DNA of 38,456 bases from CAZKVJ01 sp964556225 (GTDB lineage: Bacteria; Actinomycetota; Acidimicrobiia; Acidimicrobiales; Ilumatobacteraceae), in NCBI GenBank assembly GCA_964556225.1, contig CAZKVJ010000026.1, positions 1 to 38,456 on the forward strand, in the 5' to 3' direction. A model generated the notes under the pieces. That model did not search any database, was not told the DNA's origin, and saw only the letters and a list, made by a program, of their open reading frames with translations. Shown piece after piece: positions 1 to 7,810 of the stretch (its first letter is position 1; each line of letters starts with the position of its first letter). The position numbers and the translations under genes were made by a program.

Positions 1-1144
1 CTCCACCAGTGGCACTCGCAGCTCGTCCGGGTTGGCTCTCGATCAGGATGAGGACGAGCAGCCCGGCGGCGACGATGGCGAGCGGCACCACCGGTGACCA
101 TTCAGGCAGGACCACGACCACGGCCGCCGTGATGGCGGTGATCACGATGCGGGGGCCGAGCAGCGTGCCGCGCAGGCGCCAGTAGGCGAACGCCGTGGAC
201 CAGTTGAACAGCGCGACCCCGCCGGCCAGGGCGACGAGCACCCGCCGCGATGCCGGATCGCCGGGGTGGACCACGATGGCCTCGATGGCGGTCGCGTACC
301 CGACGATCCCGAACACCAGCGGGAAGTGGGCGAGGCTGTAGGCGTCGCGAACGGACGGCCCGAGCGCCGCCGGCGGGACGCTCGCCAGCGCGTGCTCGAG
401 CGCTTCTTTGAACCAATCGAAGTAGGTCCACCACAGCAGTGAGGCGACGACCAGCGCGGCGGCGCCGGCGGCGACGAGCTCTGCCGTGCGGTCGTCACCG
501 GAGACGGCGGTGCCGGCCACGATCAACGACTCGCCGAGGGCGATGATCACGAAAAGGCCGTGTCGCTCCGAGACATGGGCGGTGGACAGGTCCCACACGT
601 GGCCGCGGCCGGCGTAGGTGGCGGCACCGAGGTCGAGCAGCACCGCCAGCAGCCACAGCCAGCTCCGAGCCGGTGGATCGACGAGCGCACCGGCGAGCAC
701 GGCGAGCAGTCCGAGGCACGACGCCGCCGCCCAGCGCTGCACCCCGGCGGCGCTGCGCTGCTCCTGCTCGAGGTCGATGCGGACCTGCAGACCGAGGCCG
801 AGCAGCCGCACGACGAGGTACGGGACCGCGAACCAGAGCGCGTCGTCGGTGTACGCCCTCGGCACCGATGACGCCATCACGAACGCGGCGCCGGTGGCGA
901 CCAGGGTGATCGCCTGGACGATGCGATGCGTGGTGTCGGCCGGGTTCAGCGTCCAGGTGAACTGCGTCCACGCCCACCAGATGAGCCAGAACAGCAGCAG
1001 CGAGCGCAGCATGTTCGCGACGTCAAGGTCGCTCGCGGTCGAGGCCGTGATCTGCGTGACGGCGAACACGAAGACCAGGTCGAAGAACAGCTCGACGAAC
1101 GTGACCGGCTGGGACTCCGGTGCGTGAAGGCGGGTGGGCGGCAC
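1..1144 (-). CDS. LtrA-family (low temperature requirement A) membrane protein, C-terminus outside window
   Basis: I translated the minus strand by hand from a GTG at 1144; the frame stays open to the window edge (381 codons seen). Close to the start it carries the family signature VTFVELFFDLVFVFAVTQ, then many hydrophobic segments with WWAWTQFTW, and HGLFVIIALGESLIVAGTAV about two thirds along, which is the conserved LtrA GES segment. LtrA proteins are multi-pass membrane proteins, named from Listeria cold growth; their biochemical role is unknown. About ten membrane segments are expected and most are visible. The stop of the frame lies beyond base 1. The frame is open upstream of 1144, so a somewhat earlier start near the P450 stop at 1188 is possible. 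Family call is secure, start is not. Confidence 0.85.
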   Translation of the reverse strand, partial: MPPTRLHAPESQPVTFVELFFDLVFVFAVTQITASTASDLDVANMLRSLLLFWLIWWAWTQFTWTLNPADTTHRIVQAITLVATGAAFVMASSVPRAYTDDALWFAVPYLVVRLLGLGLQVRIDLEQEQRSAAGVQRWAAASCLGLLAVLAGALVDPPARSWLWLLAVLLDLGAATYAGRGHVWDLSTAHVSERHGLFVIIALGESLIVAGTAVSGDDRTAELVAAGAAALVVASLLWWTYFDWFKEALEHALASVPPAALGPSVRDAYSLAHFPLVFGIVGYATAIEAIVVHPGDPASRRVLVALAGGVALFNWSTAFAYWRLRGTLLGPRIVITAITAAVVVVLPEWSPVVPLAIVAAGLLVLILIESQPGRAASATGG

Positions 1145-1187
1145 GCAGCGATCGTAAGTTGTCGTGTCTGCTGGTCGCGGCGGAGGC

Positions 1188-2348
1188 TCACGGCCAGCTC
1201 AGCATCAGGTCCTTCACGTGGCGCAGGCCGGGTGGGTAGTGGAGCTCCTCATGGCCGGGCGTGAGCCGGTACTCAGGGATCCGGCGGTGCCACTCGGTCA
1301 GGGCGATGCGCAGCTCACGGCGGGCCAGGTGTGAGCCGAGACAGCGGTGCACGCCGCCTCCGAACGCGAGGTGACGGTTGTGCTCCCGGTCGAAGCGGAC
1401 CTGGTCGCCGTCGGGGAACTCGGCCGGGTCGATGTTCGCGGCGCCGTACATGACGGTCACCACCGTGCCCTCGGGGAGCGTCACCCCGTTGGGGAGCTCG
1501 ACCTCTCGGGTGGCGATGCGCGGCACCCCGAAGGGCACCGGGGACTCCCAGCGGAGCATCTCCTCGACCGCGCTGGGGATGATCTCCGGGTGCTCGACGA
1601 TCTGGCGTCGATGAGCGTCGTTCGTCGCGAGGAACGCGAACATGCAGGTCAGCGAGTCGCTCACGGTGTCGAGGCCGGCGATCAGGAACAGGTAGCAGAG
1701 GTCGAGGATCTCCTCACGCGACATCCGCTCACCGCCGACCTCGGCGGTCAGGAAGTGGGTGAGGATGTCGTCGGTGGGAGCCGCCGCTCGAGCGTCGAGC
1801 TGCGCGTCGAAGTAGGCGTAGATGCGCTGGCCGGTGTCGTCCAGCACCCGCTGGCGGACCAGCGGATCGACGAGGGCGGCGGGGTCGACCTTCTCGGTGT
1901 GGAGGACGCCGTCCCGGAGTGAGAGCAGCGTGTGGAGCTCCTCCCAGGGGAGGCCCATCAGCCCGAGGAACACCGCCGACGGGAAGAGCTCGGCGAACTC
2001 CTCGGTGAAGTTGCACCGCCCGCGGTCGGCGAAGGCGTCGATGAAGCGGTTCGCTCTGGCGGTCACGTCGGCCTCGAGCTCGTCCATCCGTCGAGGGGCG
2101 AACAGGGGGTCGAGGATCCGCCGGTACATGGAGTGCTGCGGCGGGTCGACGTTCAGCGGGATCAGCGGGCGGACGTTGCCGAGCGGCAGGTTCACGGCCG
2201 AGGAGAACAGCTCGTGGTGGCGCAGCACGTAGTCGGTGAGGTCGCGCCGGAACGCGACGGCGACCCCCGGCATCGGGCGCTCGAGCCCGCCCTCGGCGAT
2301 GAGCGCCAGGTAGTCCGACTGGGGACAGGCGAAGTTGACCTCGCGCAT
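1188..2348 (-). CDS. Cytochrome P450 (bacterial class I type)
   Basis: 386 aa, full length for a soluble bacterial P450. The I-helix oxygen-binding motif AGLDT is at about residues 224-228, the ExxR of the K helix is EMLR at 263-266, and the haem loop FGGGVHRCLG puts the proximal cysteine at about 336. It should be a cytosolic monooxygenase fed by a separate ferredoxin and reductase; no intact ferredoxin gene lies in the window. Its start is 7 bp downstream of the stop of a small Usp-like gene, so the two are probably one transcript. The substrate cannot be read from sequence; nearby ACAD, SDR and MaoC genes suggest a lipid, terpenoid or steroid-like compound (inference). Confidence 0.95.
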   Translation of the reverse strand: MREVNFACPQSDYLALIAEGGLERPMPGVAVAFRRDLTDYVLRHHELFSSAVNLPLGNVRPLIPLNVDPPQHSMYRRILDPLFAPRRMDELEADVTARANRFIDAFADRGRCNFTEEFAELFPSAVFLGLMGLPWEELHTLLSLRDGVLHTEKVDPAALVDPLVRQRVLDDTGQRIYAYFDAQLDARAAAPTDDILTHFLTAEVGGERMSREEILDLCYLFLIAGLDTVSDSLTCMFAFLATNDAHRRQIVEHPEIIPSAVEEMLRWESPVPFGVPRIATREVELPNGVTLPEGTVVTVMYGAANIDPAEFPDGDQVRFDREHNRHLAFGGGVHRCLGSHLARRELRIALTEWHRRIPEYRLTPGHEELHYPPGLRHVKDLMLSWP

Positions 2349-2355
2349 CGGTCGC

Positions 2356-2835
2356 TCAGGCTCCTGCCGGGGTGGCGGGACTGGCCGGCGAGCTGGACGC
2401 CGTCACCACGCTGACCGGAACCTCGAGCCGTCGGGACAGCTTGCGAGGCAGGTCCTGGCGCAGCCAGCGAGACAGCCGGCTCGGCAGCGTCGACACGAGC
2501 ACCTCGTCGATCCCGCCGCGTTCCACCACGGCGCACACTGCGGCGACGGCATCGGTGGTGCCGATCTCGCCGTCGGCCGTCGCGCCGAGGCGAGCGAGCC
2601 AGTCAAGGCCAGTGGCGAGCCGGGCGGTGGCGACCTCGCGCTGGTCGGGGATCTCGGTGAGAGCCGGCGCCGACTCGACCGCTGCCAGGCCCACGGCGAT
2701 CACCGAGGGTGGCAGCGGCGGAACCGGGACCAGCAGGTGGAACCGGCACTCACCCTCGGCGAGGCGCGCCCTCACGGCGGCTTCGAGCTCGCTCCCTCCG
2801 ATGGTCTGGTTGGCGACGATCAGTATCGTGCGCAC
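2356..2835 (-). CDS. Universal-stress-protein-like small protein
   Basis: 159 aa with an N-terminal beta strand MRTILIVANQTIGG, an alternating alpha/beta pattern and a late VLVSTLPSRLSRWLRQDLPRKL segment followed by VPVSVVTA, the arrangement of the single-domain Usp/permease-associated family found in actinobacteria. The strict Usp ATP-binding GxxGxxG(S) loop is not seen, so nucleotide binding is doubtful. It lies 7 bp ahead of the P450 on the same strand. Its own upstream side holds the 47-bp palindrome that follows the acyl-CoA dehydrogenase gene, so it probably has its own promoter. The last 15 residues are a low-complexity Ala/Pro/Ser tail. Role unknown; the family assignment is moderate. 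Confidence 0.7.
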   Translation of the reverse strand: MRTILIVANQTIGGSELEAAVRARLAEGECRFHLLVPVPPLPPSVIAVGLAAVESAPALTEIPDQREVATARLATGLDWLARLGATADGEIGTTDAVAAVCAVVERGGIDEVLVSTLPSRLSRWLRQDLPRKLSRRLEVPVSVVTASSSPASPATPAGA

Positions 2836-2876
2836 CGTCGATCCCCTCGTGCCGGACGTCAGGTCCTGACGAACCG

Positions 2877-2923
2877 TTCTGGTCCCAGAAGGTAGCGCTG
2901 AGCGCTACTTCCCGGGACCAGAA
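2877..2923. repeat. 47-bp palindromic repeat, copy 1
   Basis: Near-perfect palindrome with outer arms TTCTGGTCCC / GGGACCAGAA and an inner stem GTAGCGCT-G-AGCGCTAC. Copy 2 is at 5794-5840 in the same orientation; the two align without gaps over 47 bp with four differences, all in the left arm. It lies 3 bp beyond the stop of the minus-strand acyl-CoA dehydrogenase, so it may work as a terminator, although no T-run follows. Confidence 0.9.
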
Positions 2924-2926
2924 CCG

Positions 2927-4084
2927 TCAGGGGGTGAGGCCGTTGCGGGAGATGAGCTGGCGGACGATGACGTTGTGGAGCACCTCGTTGGTGCCTTCGC
3001 CGACGATCATCAGCGGGGCGTCGCGGTAGTAGCGCTCGACGTCGAACTCGGTGGAGTAGCCATGCCCGCCGTGGATCCGGATCGCGTCGAGGGTCACCTT
3101 GGCGGCCATCTCGGAGCAGAACAGCTTGGCCATGCCGGCCTCGAGGTCGGCGCGCCGGCCCGAGTCGATGCAGTCGGCGGCGTGGTAGTTCAGCTGCTGG
3201 CCGGCACTGATCTGTGTGGCCATGTCGGCGAGCAGGTTGCCGACGGCCTGGTGCTGCCAGATCGGGACCCCGAAGGCATGGCGGTCCTGGGCGTAGGCGA
3301 GCGCGTCGTCGAACGCCGCCCGGGCGACGCCGATCGCCCGCCCGGCCACCTGGATGCGACCGGTCTCGAGGCCGGTCATCATCTGCGAGAACCCCTTCCC
3401 CTCGACGCCGCCGAGCAGCGCCTCGGCCGGCACGTGGCAGTCGTCGAAGTGCAGCTCGCACGATTCGACGCCCTTGTAGCCGAGCTTGGGCAGGTCCCGT
3501 GACACGGTGAAGCCGGGGCCCTTTTTGACCAGCAGGATCGAGATGCCGGCGTGCGGTGGTGTGGCCGCAGGGTCGGTCTTGCACAGCAGCGCCACCAGAG
3601 CGGACCGGCGGGCGTTGGTGATCCACGTCTTGGACCCGTTGACGACGTAGCCGTCGCCCACCGGCCGGGCGACGGTGCGAATGGCCTGCAGGTCGGAGCC
3701 GCCGTCCGGCTCGGTGAGCGCCATCGCGGCCCGCAGCTCGCCGGTGGCCATGCGCGGCAGGTACCGCTGCCGCTGCTCTTCCGTGCCGAACCGGGTGATC
3801 AGCTTCGACACCACGGAGTGCCCGCCGAACGCGCCGGCCAGGGACATCCAGCCACGGGCGATCTCCTCGGTCACCCGGGCGTAGCAGCGGGCCGACACCG
3901 AGACGTCGCCGTACGGCTCGGGGATGGCCAGGCCGTACACCCCCATCTGCTTCATCTGCTCGATGAGCGCTTCGGGGTAGGTGTCGGCGTGCTCGAGCTC
4001 GTTCACGACGGGCCGGACCTCGTCGTCCACCCACCGGGCGACGACCTCGACGATCGTCCGCTCTTCGTCGCTCAGCCCGATCAC
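2927..4084 (-). CDS. Acyl-CoA dehydrogenase
   Basis: 385 aa, normal length for the ACAD family (FAD enzymes making the alpha,beta double bond of acyl-CoA). Visible marks are ALTEPDGGSDLQAIRT (FAD/substrate signature), VNGSKTWITNA, GRIQVAGRAIGVARAAFDDALAYAQDRHAFG, and the C-terminal YRDAPLMIVGEGTNEV, where the Glu of EGT is at the position of the catalytic base in MCAD. I chose the GTG at 4084 rather than an upstream ATG because it gives the standard N-terminus (IGLSDEERTIVEVVARWVDDEV) and a GTGA 4-nt overlap with the stop of the SDR gene at 4081-4084, a sign of translational coupling. The upstream gene supplies an SDR, so a short beta-oxidation-like module is likely. Substrate chain unknown. 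Confidence 0.94.
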   Translation of the reverse strand: MIGLSDEERTIVEVVARWVDDEVRPVVNELEHADTYPEALIEQMKQMGVYGLAIPEPYGDVSVSARCYARVTEEIARGWMSLAGAFGGHSVVSKLITRFGTEEQRQRYLPRMATGELRAAMALTEPDGGSDLQAIRTVARPVGDGYVVNGSKTWITNARRSALVALLCKTDPAATPPHAGISILLVKKGPGFTVSRDLPKLGYKGVESCELHFDDCHVPAEALLGGVEGKGFSQMMTGLETGRIQVAGRAIGVARAAFDDALAYAQDRHAFGVPIWQHQAVGNLLADMATQISAGQQLNYHAADCIDSGRRADLEAGMAKLFCSEMAAKVTLDAIRIHGGHGYSTEFDVERYYRDAPLMIVGEGTNEVLHNVIVRQLISRNGLTP

Positions 4085-4851
4085 TGGCCCGCCTTCATCC
4101 CACCGTCGACGCGGATGGTCGCGCCGCTCGTGAACGACGACGCCGGGCTGGCCAGGAACAGCGCGGCGGTGACGATCTCCTCGGGGCGCCCCGGCCGGCC
4201 GAGGGCGTTGTCCGCCCGCTCGCGCGCCTCGGGGGCCCACGCCTTGGAGATGTCGGTCAGGAACGGCCCGGGGGAGAGGGTGTTGACCCGGACCTTCGGG
4301 CCGTACTCGGCGGCGAGCGAGCGGGTCATGGCGTTGAGTGCGGCCTTGGCGCTGCCGTAGGGCACCACGGCGGGAAGCGGCACCAGCGCCCCGGACGACG
4401 ACACGTTGATGATCACGCCCCCGTCACCCTCGCTCATCCGCTGCGCGACCAGGCTGGCCAGGCGGAACGGGCCCTTGAAGTTCAGCCCGAGCACGCTGTC
4501 GAAGAGCGCCTCGGTCACCTCGTGGCTGCGCATCGGCGGGCTCATCCCGGCGTTGTTCACGAGGATGTCGATCCGCCCGAACGCCTCGTACGCCGTCTGG
4601 ATGAGCTGGTCGATCGAGTCCCACTTGGCGGCGTGCACCTGCACCGCCAAGGCCCGGCGCCCGAGTTCCCGCACCTCGCCGGCCACGGCCTCGCAGGCGT
4701 CGAGCTTGCGGCTGGCGATGATCGTGTCGGCGCCGTGCTCGGCGAAGGCTCGCACCATCTGGTAGCCGAGGCCGCGGCTGCCACCGGTCACGAGTGCCAC
4801 CTTGCCGGTCAGGTCGAACAGCGGATCGATACGGGGACTGGAGCCGTCCAT
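4081..4851 (-). CDS. Short-chain dehydrogenase/reductase
   Basis: Classical SDR of about 256 aa. The cofactor loop TGGSRGLG is near the N-terminus, NNAG follows, the catalytic Ser lies in INVSSSGALVPLP, and the Tyr-Lys pair is YGSAK; the C-terminus ends with the common IRVDGGMKAGQ. This is the pattern of NAD(P)-dependent 3-oxoacyl or alcohol dehydrogenases. Start: ATG at 4851 (MDGSSPRIDPLFDLTGKVALVTGG) gives the usual spacing to the Rossmann loop; an in-frame ATG at 4872 would add seven residues and neither has a convincing ribosome site. The 3' end overlaps the ACAD start by GTGA. It is divergent from the F420 oxidoreductase gene at 4927, leaving a short shared control region. Confidence 0.93.
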   Translation of the reverse strand: MDGSSPRIDPLFDLTGKVALVTGGSRGLGYQMVRAFAEHGADTIIASRKLDACEAVAGEVRELGRRALAVQVHAAKWDSIDQLIQTAYEAFGRIDILVNNAGMSPPMRSHEVTEALFDSVLGLNFKGPFRLASLVAQRMSEGDGGVIINVSSSGALVPLPAVVPYGSAKAALNAMTRSLAAEYGPKVRVNTLSPGPFLTDISKAWAPEARERADNALGRPGRPEEIVTAALFLASPASSFTSGATIRVDGGMKAGQ

Positions 4852-4926
4852 GGTGTGAAGGTAACCGGGCACATCGCGCCGGCCGTCACCGTCACGTCAG
4901 CCGGCGTGGCGTGCGATGCTGCCTCC
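4852..4926. promoter_or_regulatory. Divergent promoter region between SDR-ACAD and LLM oxidoreductase
   Basis: The 75 bp between the divergent genes hold a repeated GTCAC motif (GTCACCGTCACGTCA, about 4892-4906) framed on both sides by GCCGGC. This could be an operator serving both directions. No clear -10/-35 pair was seen, so this is a location-based call. Confidence 0.3.
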
Positions 4927-5766
4927 ATGCGTCTGGGCATCCACCTCCCGCAGTACGGCCGGGCCGCCTCGCCCGCAGCGATCCACGATGTGGCCGTCAG
5001 AGCCGAGCAGCTCGGCCTCGCCGACGTGTGGGTGAGCGACCATCTGGTGATCCCCGCCGACCAGGGCTACCCGTCGCCCTACCTCTACGACCCGCTGCTC
5101 ACGCTGACCTGGGCGGCGGCGGCCACCGAGCGCATCGGCCTCGGCACCAGCGTGCTGGTGGTCCCGCAGTACCACCCGCTGCACCTGGCCAACAGCCTGG
5201 CCAGCCTCGACCGGCTGAGCGGCGGTCGTGTCACGGTGGCCGGCGGCGTCGGCTGGTCGGCGGGGGAGTTCGCCGCCCTCGGCCAGGACTTCGCCACCCG
5301 TGGGGCGCGCATGGACGAAGCCCTCGACATCATGCGCCTGGTGTGGTCGACGGACCCGGCCACCTTCCACGGCCGCCACTACTCCTTCGACGAGATCCGG
5401 GTCCAGCCCCAACCGGCCCACCCGATCCCGATCTGGATCGGCGGGTCGAGCCCGGCCGCGCACCACCGCGCCGCGACCCGGGGCGACGGATTCCAGGCCA
5501 TCAGCACCTCACCCGAGGACCTGGCGCCCATCGTGGCGGCGCTGCGCGAGCAGCGACCCGAGGACGATTTCGTGATCTCCTACCGCACGGGGTGGGACCC
5601 CCAGGGCATGGACCCGGCCCAGATCCGTGACGAGCGCGACGCCTACGCCGCCGTCGGGGTGCAGCACGTGCTGTCGGCGCCGTGGCGCAAGGACACCGAC
5701 TCGTGGATCCGTTCCATGGAGATGCTGATCGAGATCGTCGAGCCGGACCCACCCGCCAGCCTCTGA
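4927..5766 (+). CDS. LLM-class F420-dependent oxidoreductase
   Basis: 279 aa, luciferase-like TIM-barrel. The N-terminus MRLGIHLPQYG, the AEQLGLADVWVSDHLVIP segment, TERIGLGTSVLVVPQYHPLHLANSLASLDRLSGGR and the GVGWSAGEFAALG stretch are typical of the Rv2161c-like F420 oxidoreductases of actinobacteria. These enzymes transfer hydride from F420H2 to, or to F420 from, varied small molecules; the substrate is not predictable. It is divergent from the ACAD-SDR pair and its 3' end is followed after 27 bp by copy 2 of the 47-bp palindrome. Together with the ACAD and SDR it forms a three-gene block bracketed by the two palindromes. Confidence 0.92.
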   Translation: MRLGIHLPQYGRAASPAAIHDVAVRAEQLGLADVWVSDHLVIPADQGYPSPYLYDPLLTLTWAAAATERIGLGTSVLVVPQYHPLHLANSLASLDRLSGGRVTVAGGVGWSAGEFAALGQDFATRGARMDEALDIMRLVWSTDPATFHGRHYSFDEIRVQPQPAHPIPIWIGGSSPAAHHRAATRGDGFQAISTSPEDLAPIVAALREQRPEDDFVISYRTGWDPQGMDPAQIRDERDAYAAVGVQHVLSAPWRKDTDSWIRSMEMLIEIVEPDPPASL

Positions 5767-5793
5767 CCCTTCCCCTCCTCGTCCCTATTCTCA

Positions 5794-5840
5794 TTCTGGT
5801 CCCGGGAAGCAGCGCTGAGCGCTACTTCCCGGGACCAGAA
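5794..5840. repeat. 47-bp palindromic repeat, copy 2
   Basis: Second copy of the element at 2877-2923, same orientation, 43 of 47 bases identical; the right half is identical in both. Arms are TTCTGGTCCCGGGAAG and CTTCCCGGGACCAGAA around AGCGCTGAGCGCT. It lies 27 bp past the LLM stop. A minus-strand ORF fragment (DUF2889-like) runs into it and takes its TAG stop from the repeat at 5822-5824. Confidence 0.9.
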
Positions 5841-6028
5841 CCGATCGCGTCGACCTCGGCGCGCAGCGTCGCCCGGCCCACCTCGGTGGCGCCCGCAGCG
5901 GTGGTGACCTGGTTCCGGGCCGCGCCGTCGAGCACCGGGCCGGCGGGGGCGGGGATCATGTCGACGTGGCTGGTGCGCCGGATGGACCCAGCCCGGCGGG
6001 GGACCGCCGCGCAGGACGGCAACGTCAT
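5822..6028 (-). pseudogene. DUF2889-like gene, 3' truncated at the palindromic repeat
   Basis: A minus-strand frame from ATG 6028 encodes about 68 residues. Its segment PRRAGSIRRTSHVDMI, then VLDGAARNQVTTAAGATEVGRATLRAEVD, resembles the N-terminal part of actinobacterial DUF2889 proteins (SIRRT...D, then a GRARDL-like strand and an A.L.A.VD strand). Whole family members are roughly three times longer as I recall them. The frame ends inside the 47-bp repeat, and the last four residues (GPGK) and the stop are encoded by the repeat, so the original 3' part has been lost or replaced. Function of the family is unknown. The similarity is read by eye, so the family name is moderate, but the truncation at the repeat is direct. 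Confidence 0.5.
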
Positions 6029-6050
6029 CGCCGCCGGATGGCGATCCGTC

Positions 6051-6080
6051 TTGTCCGGTCTCGGCATCGCTCGGGACAAT
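6051..6080 (+). promoter_or_regulatory. Possible sigma70-type promoter for the MaoC gene
   Basis: TTGTCC at 6051-6056 and GACAAT at 6075-6080 are 18 bp apart, followed 24 bp later by the MaoC start. A GAGGAG ribosome site sits at 6093-6098. The hexamers match only moderately. Confidence 0.35.
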
Positions 6081-6103
6081 AGGTGTGACACCGAGGAGAC
6101 GGC

Positions 6104-7078
6104 ATGTTCGAGACCTCCCGACCCGGGCCGATGTACGAGGACTTCACGGTGGGTGCGGTGCTGCCGGCGCTGCCCTCGCTCGTGATGACCGAGGCTGACA
6201 ACGCCATCTACCGGGCCATCACCGGCGACCAGCACGCCTTGGCGGCCGACCCCGGGCTCTACCGCCGAGTCGGTGGCCGCACGGCCCTAGCGAACCCTGC
6301 GCTGGTGATGCAGGTCTCGATCGGGCAGACGACGATGGCCACCCGCCAGGCCATCGCCAACCTGTACTACCGCAGCGTGCGCCTGCTGCGCCCGGTCGAC
6401 ATCGGCCAGACGCTCACCACGGTCACCCGCGTGCTCGGCCTGGCCGACGCCACACCGAAGGGCGCCCAGCATCGCGGCAAGGTGTGGCTCGGCATCACGA
6501 CGAGCAGCGAGGAGGGCCCCGTCGTCCAGTACGAGCGCTGCGCTCTCGTGCGCGGTCGCGGTCCCGAAGCGCCGGGGCATGCGTCGGAGATCCCCGGCCC
6601 CTCGGCCGCCTCGCCCCTCGCTGAGCTGGTCGAGCTGGTCCCGGACTGGGACCTCACGTCGCTCCCCTCGACCACGTGGCCGATCGGGGAGCGGCGCGTC
6701 GATCCGTTGCGCGACCACATCGACCTCGCCGCGCCGCTGGCCCGGCTCACGTTCAACCAGGCGGCCGTGCACCGCGACGCCACCCTCACCCCCAACGGGC
6801 GCCGGCTCGTCTACGGCGGCCACGTGCAGGGGCTCGCCCAGGCGTCCCTCACTCGGATGCTTCCCGGCCTGGCCACGGTCGTCGCCTGGGATGGCTGCAA
6901 CCATCTCGGCCCCGCCCACGAAGGCGACCTGCTCGAGATGTGCCACACGCCGGTCGAGGAGCTGGCGGCCGGGTCGGGCCGCCTGGTGCGCTTCGAGGTC
7001 GTCGGCTCGGTCGTTCCCGACGCGGGCGACCCGGTCGAGGTGCTGCGCTGGACGCCGATCGTCTGGGCGCCCCGGTGA
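6104..7078 (+). CDS. MaoC-like hydratase/dehydratase, double hotdog
   Basis: 324 aa, about twice a single hotdog domain. The first half holds MYEDFTVGAVLPALPSLVMTEADNAIYRAITGDQHALAADP, matching the MaoC N-terminal strand and hydratase-type loop (TGDxH). The second half holds RLTFNQAAVHRDATL and YGGHVQGLAQASLTRMLPG, a second hotdog with the GG.VQGL helix start. Such proteins hydrate or dehydrate enoyl-CoA esters, including mesaconyl-CoA-type substrates; which one is unknown here. GAGGAG at 6093-6098 sets the start. Its stop is directly followed by wreckage of a P450 gene in the same frame, so whatever originally lay downstream has been deleted. Confidence 0.88.
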   Translation: MFETSRPGPMYEDFTVGAVLPALPSLVMTEADNAIYRAITGDQHALAADPGLYRRVGGRTALANPALVMQVSIGQTTMATRQAIANLYYRSVRLLRPVDIGQTLTTVTRVLGLADATPKGAQHRGKVWLGITTSSEEGPVVQYERCALVRGRGPEAPGHASEIPGPSAASPLAELVELVPDWDLTSLPSTTWPIGERRVDPLRDHIDLAAPLARLTFNQAAVHRDATLTPNGRRLVYGGHVQGLAQASLTRMLPGLATVVAWDGCNHLGPAHEGDLLEMCHTPVEELAAGSGRLVRFEVVGSVVPDAGDPVEVLRWTPIVWAPR

Positions 7079-7746
7079 GGCTCAACCGGGGGTCGTTGCG
7101 TCGCGCTTGGTGACCAGCTGCTGATGCACACCACCGCCGACAAGGACCCCGACGGCTCGATCCGCATGGGCGCGGTCGGCAAGATCATGGTGCTGTTGAA
7201 CGACCTCATCCAGGACCGCCTCGCCAACCCGCGCGACGACATCGCCGGCACCATCGTGACCGCGCCGATCGACGGCGAGCCGATGCCGCGCGAGCACGTG
7301 TTGCAGATGGCGTTCCTGCTCTACATGGGCGGGCTCGACACCGTGGCCGGTGAGCTCGGCTGCTTCTTCCGGCACTTCGCGCTGCACCCGGAGGACCGGC
7401 AGTTCGGGGTGGACCACCCCGAGAGCATCCCCGACGTCGTCGAGGAGCTCCTGCGCGCCTACTCGATCGTCAACACGGGTCGGATCGTCACGGGCGATGC
7501 CGAGTGGAACGGGTGCCCGATGAAGCAGGGAGACCGCACCTTCTTCAACCGCGAGCGCAACCGCCACATGGCCTTCGGGGCCGGCCCGCACCGGTGTCTG
7601 GCCTCGTACCTCGCCCCGGCGGAGCTGGCCATCGCACTGGAGGAGTGGCACCGGTGCATCCCCAGCTACTCGCTCGCCGACGGCGAGCCGCTCGGCTTCC
7701 ACGCCGGAGGGTTGCGGGCTAGGACCGGCTGCCGCTGGTCTGGTGA
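7079..7746 (+). pseudogene. Cytochrome P450 remnant (5' half deleted, internal gap, frameshift)
   Basis: The frame directly after the MaoC stop reads GDQLLMHTTADKDPDGS and then a P450 C-terminal half: I-helix LLYMGGLDTVAGELG, ExxR helix VVEELLRAYSI, haem loop FGAGPHRCLASYLA, and the tail PLGFHAGGL. Everything before the region ahead of the I helix is missing. Between CPMKQGDR and TFFNRERNRH the usual stretch of about 30 residues (ANRDP...F) is also gone. At about 7718 the frame breaks: reading the next frame gives LPLVW and a TGA at 7744-7746, the usual end of such P450s, so about one G has been lost. It cannot fold as a P450. It was probably once an operon with the ferredoxin that follows. 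Confidence 0.85.
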
Positions 7747-7759
7747 ACGAGGAGCGTTG

Positions 7760-7807
7760 ATGAGAGTCGTCGTGGATCGCTCGCGCTGCATCACCGTGGT
7801 CGACTGA
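7760..7807 (+). pseudogene. Ferredoxin remnant (first 15 residues only)
   Basis: ATG at 7760 with GAGGAG at 7749-7754 begins MRVVVDRSRCITVVD and then stops at 7805-7807. MRVVVDRSRC is the standard start of the small 3Fe-4S ferredoxins that serve P450s, which run to about 63 residues with three cysteine ligands; only the first cysteine is left. It follows the P450 remnant by 13 bp, the normal order of such pairs. Confidence 0.7.
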
Positions 7808-7810
7808 TCG

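Noticed and set aside
560..1264. Plus-strand frames across the first kilobase
   Set aside because: They are reverse shadows of the LtrA-family gene, which shows the real membrane-protein motifs.
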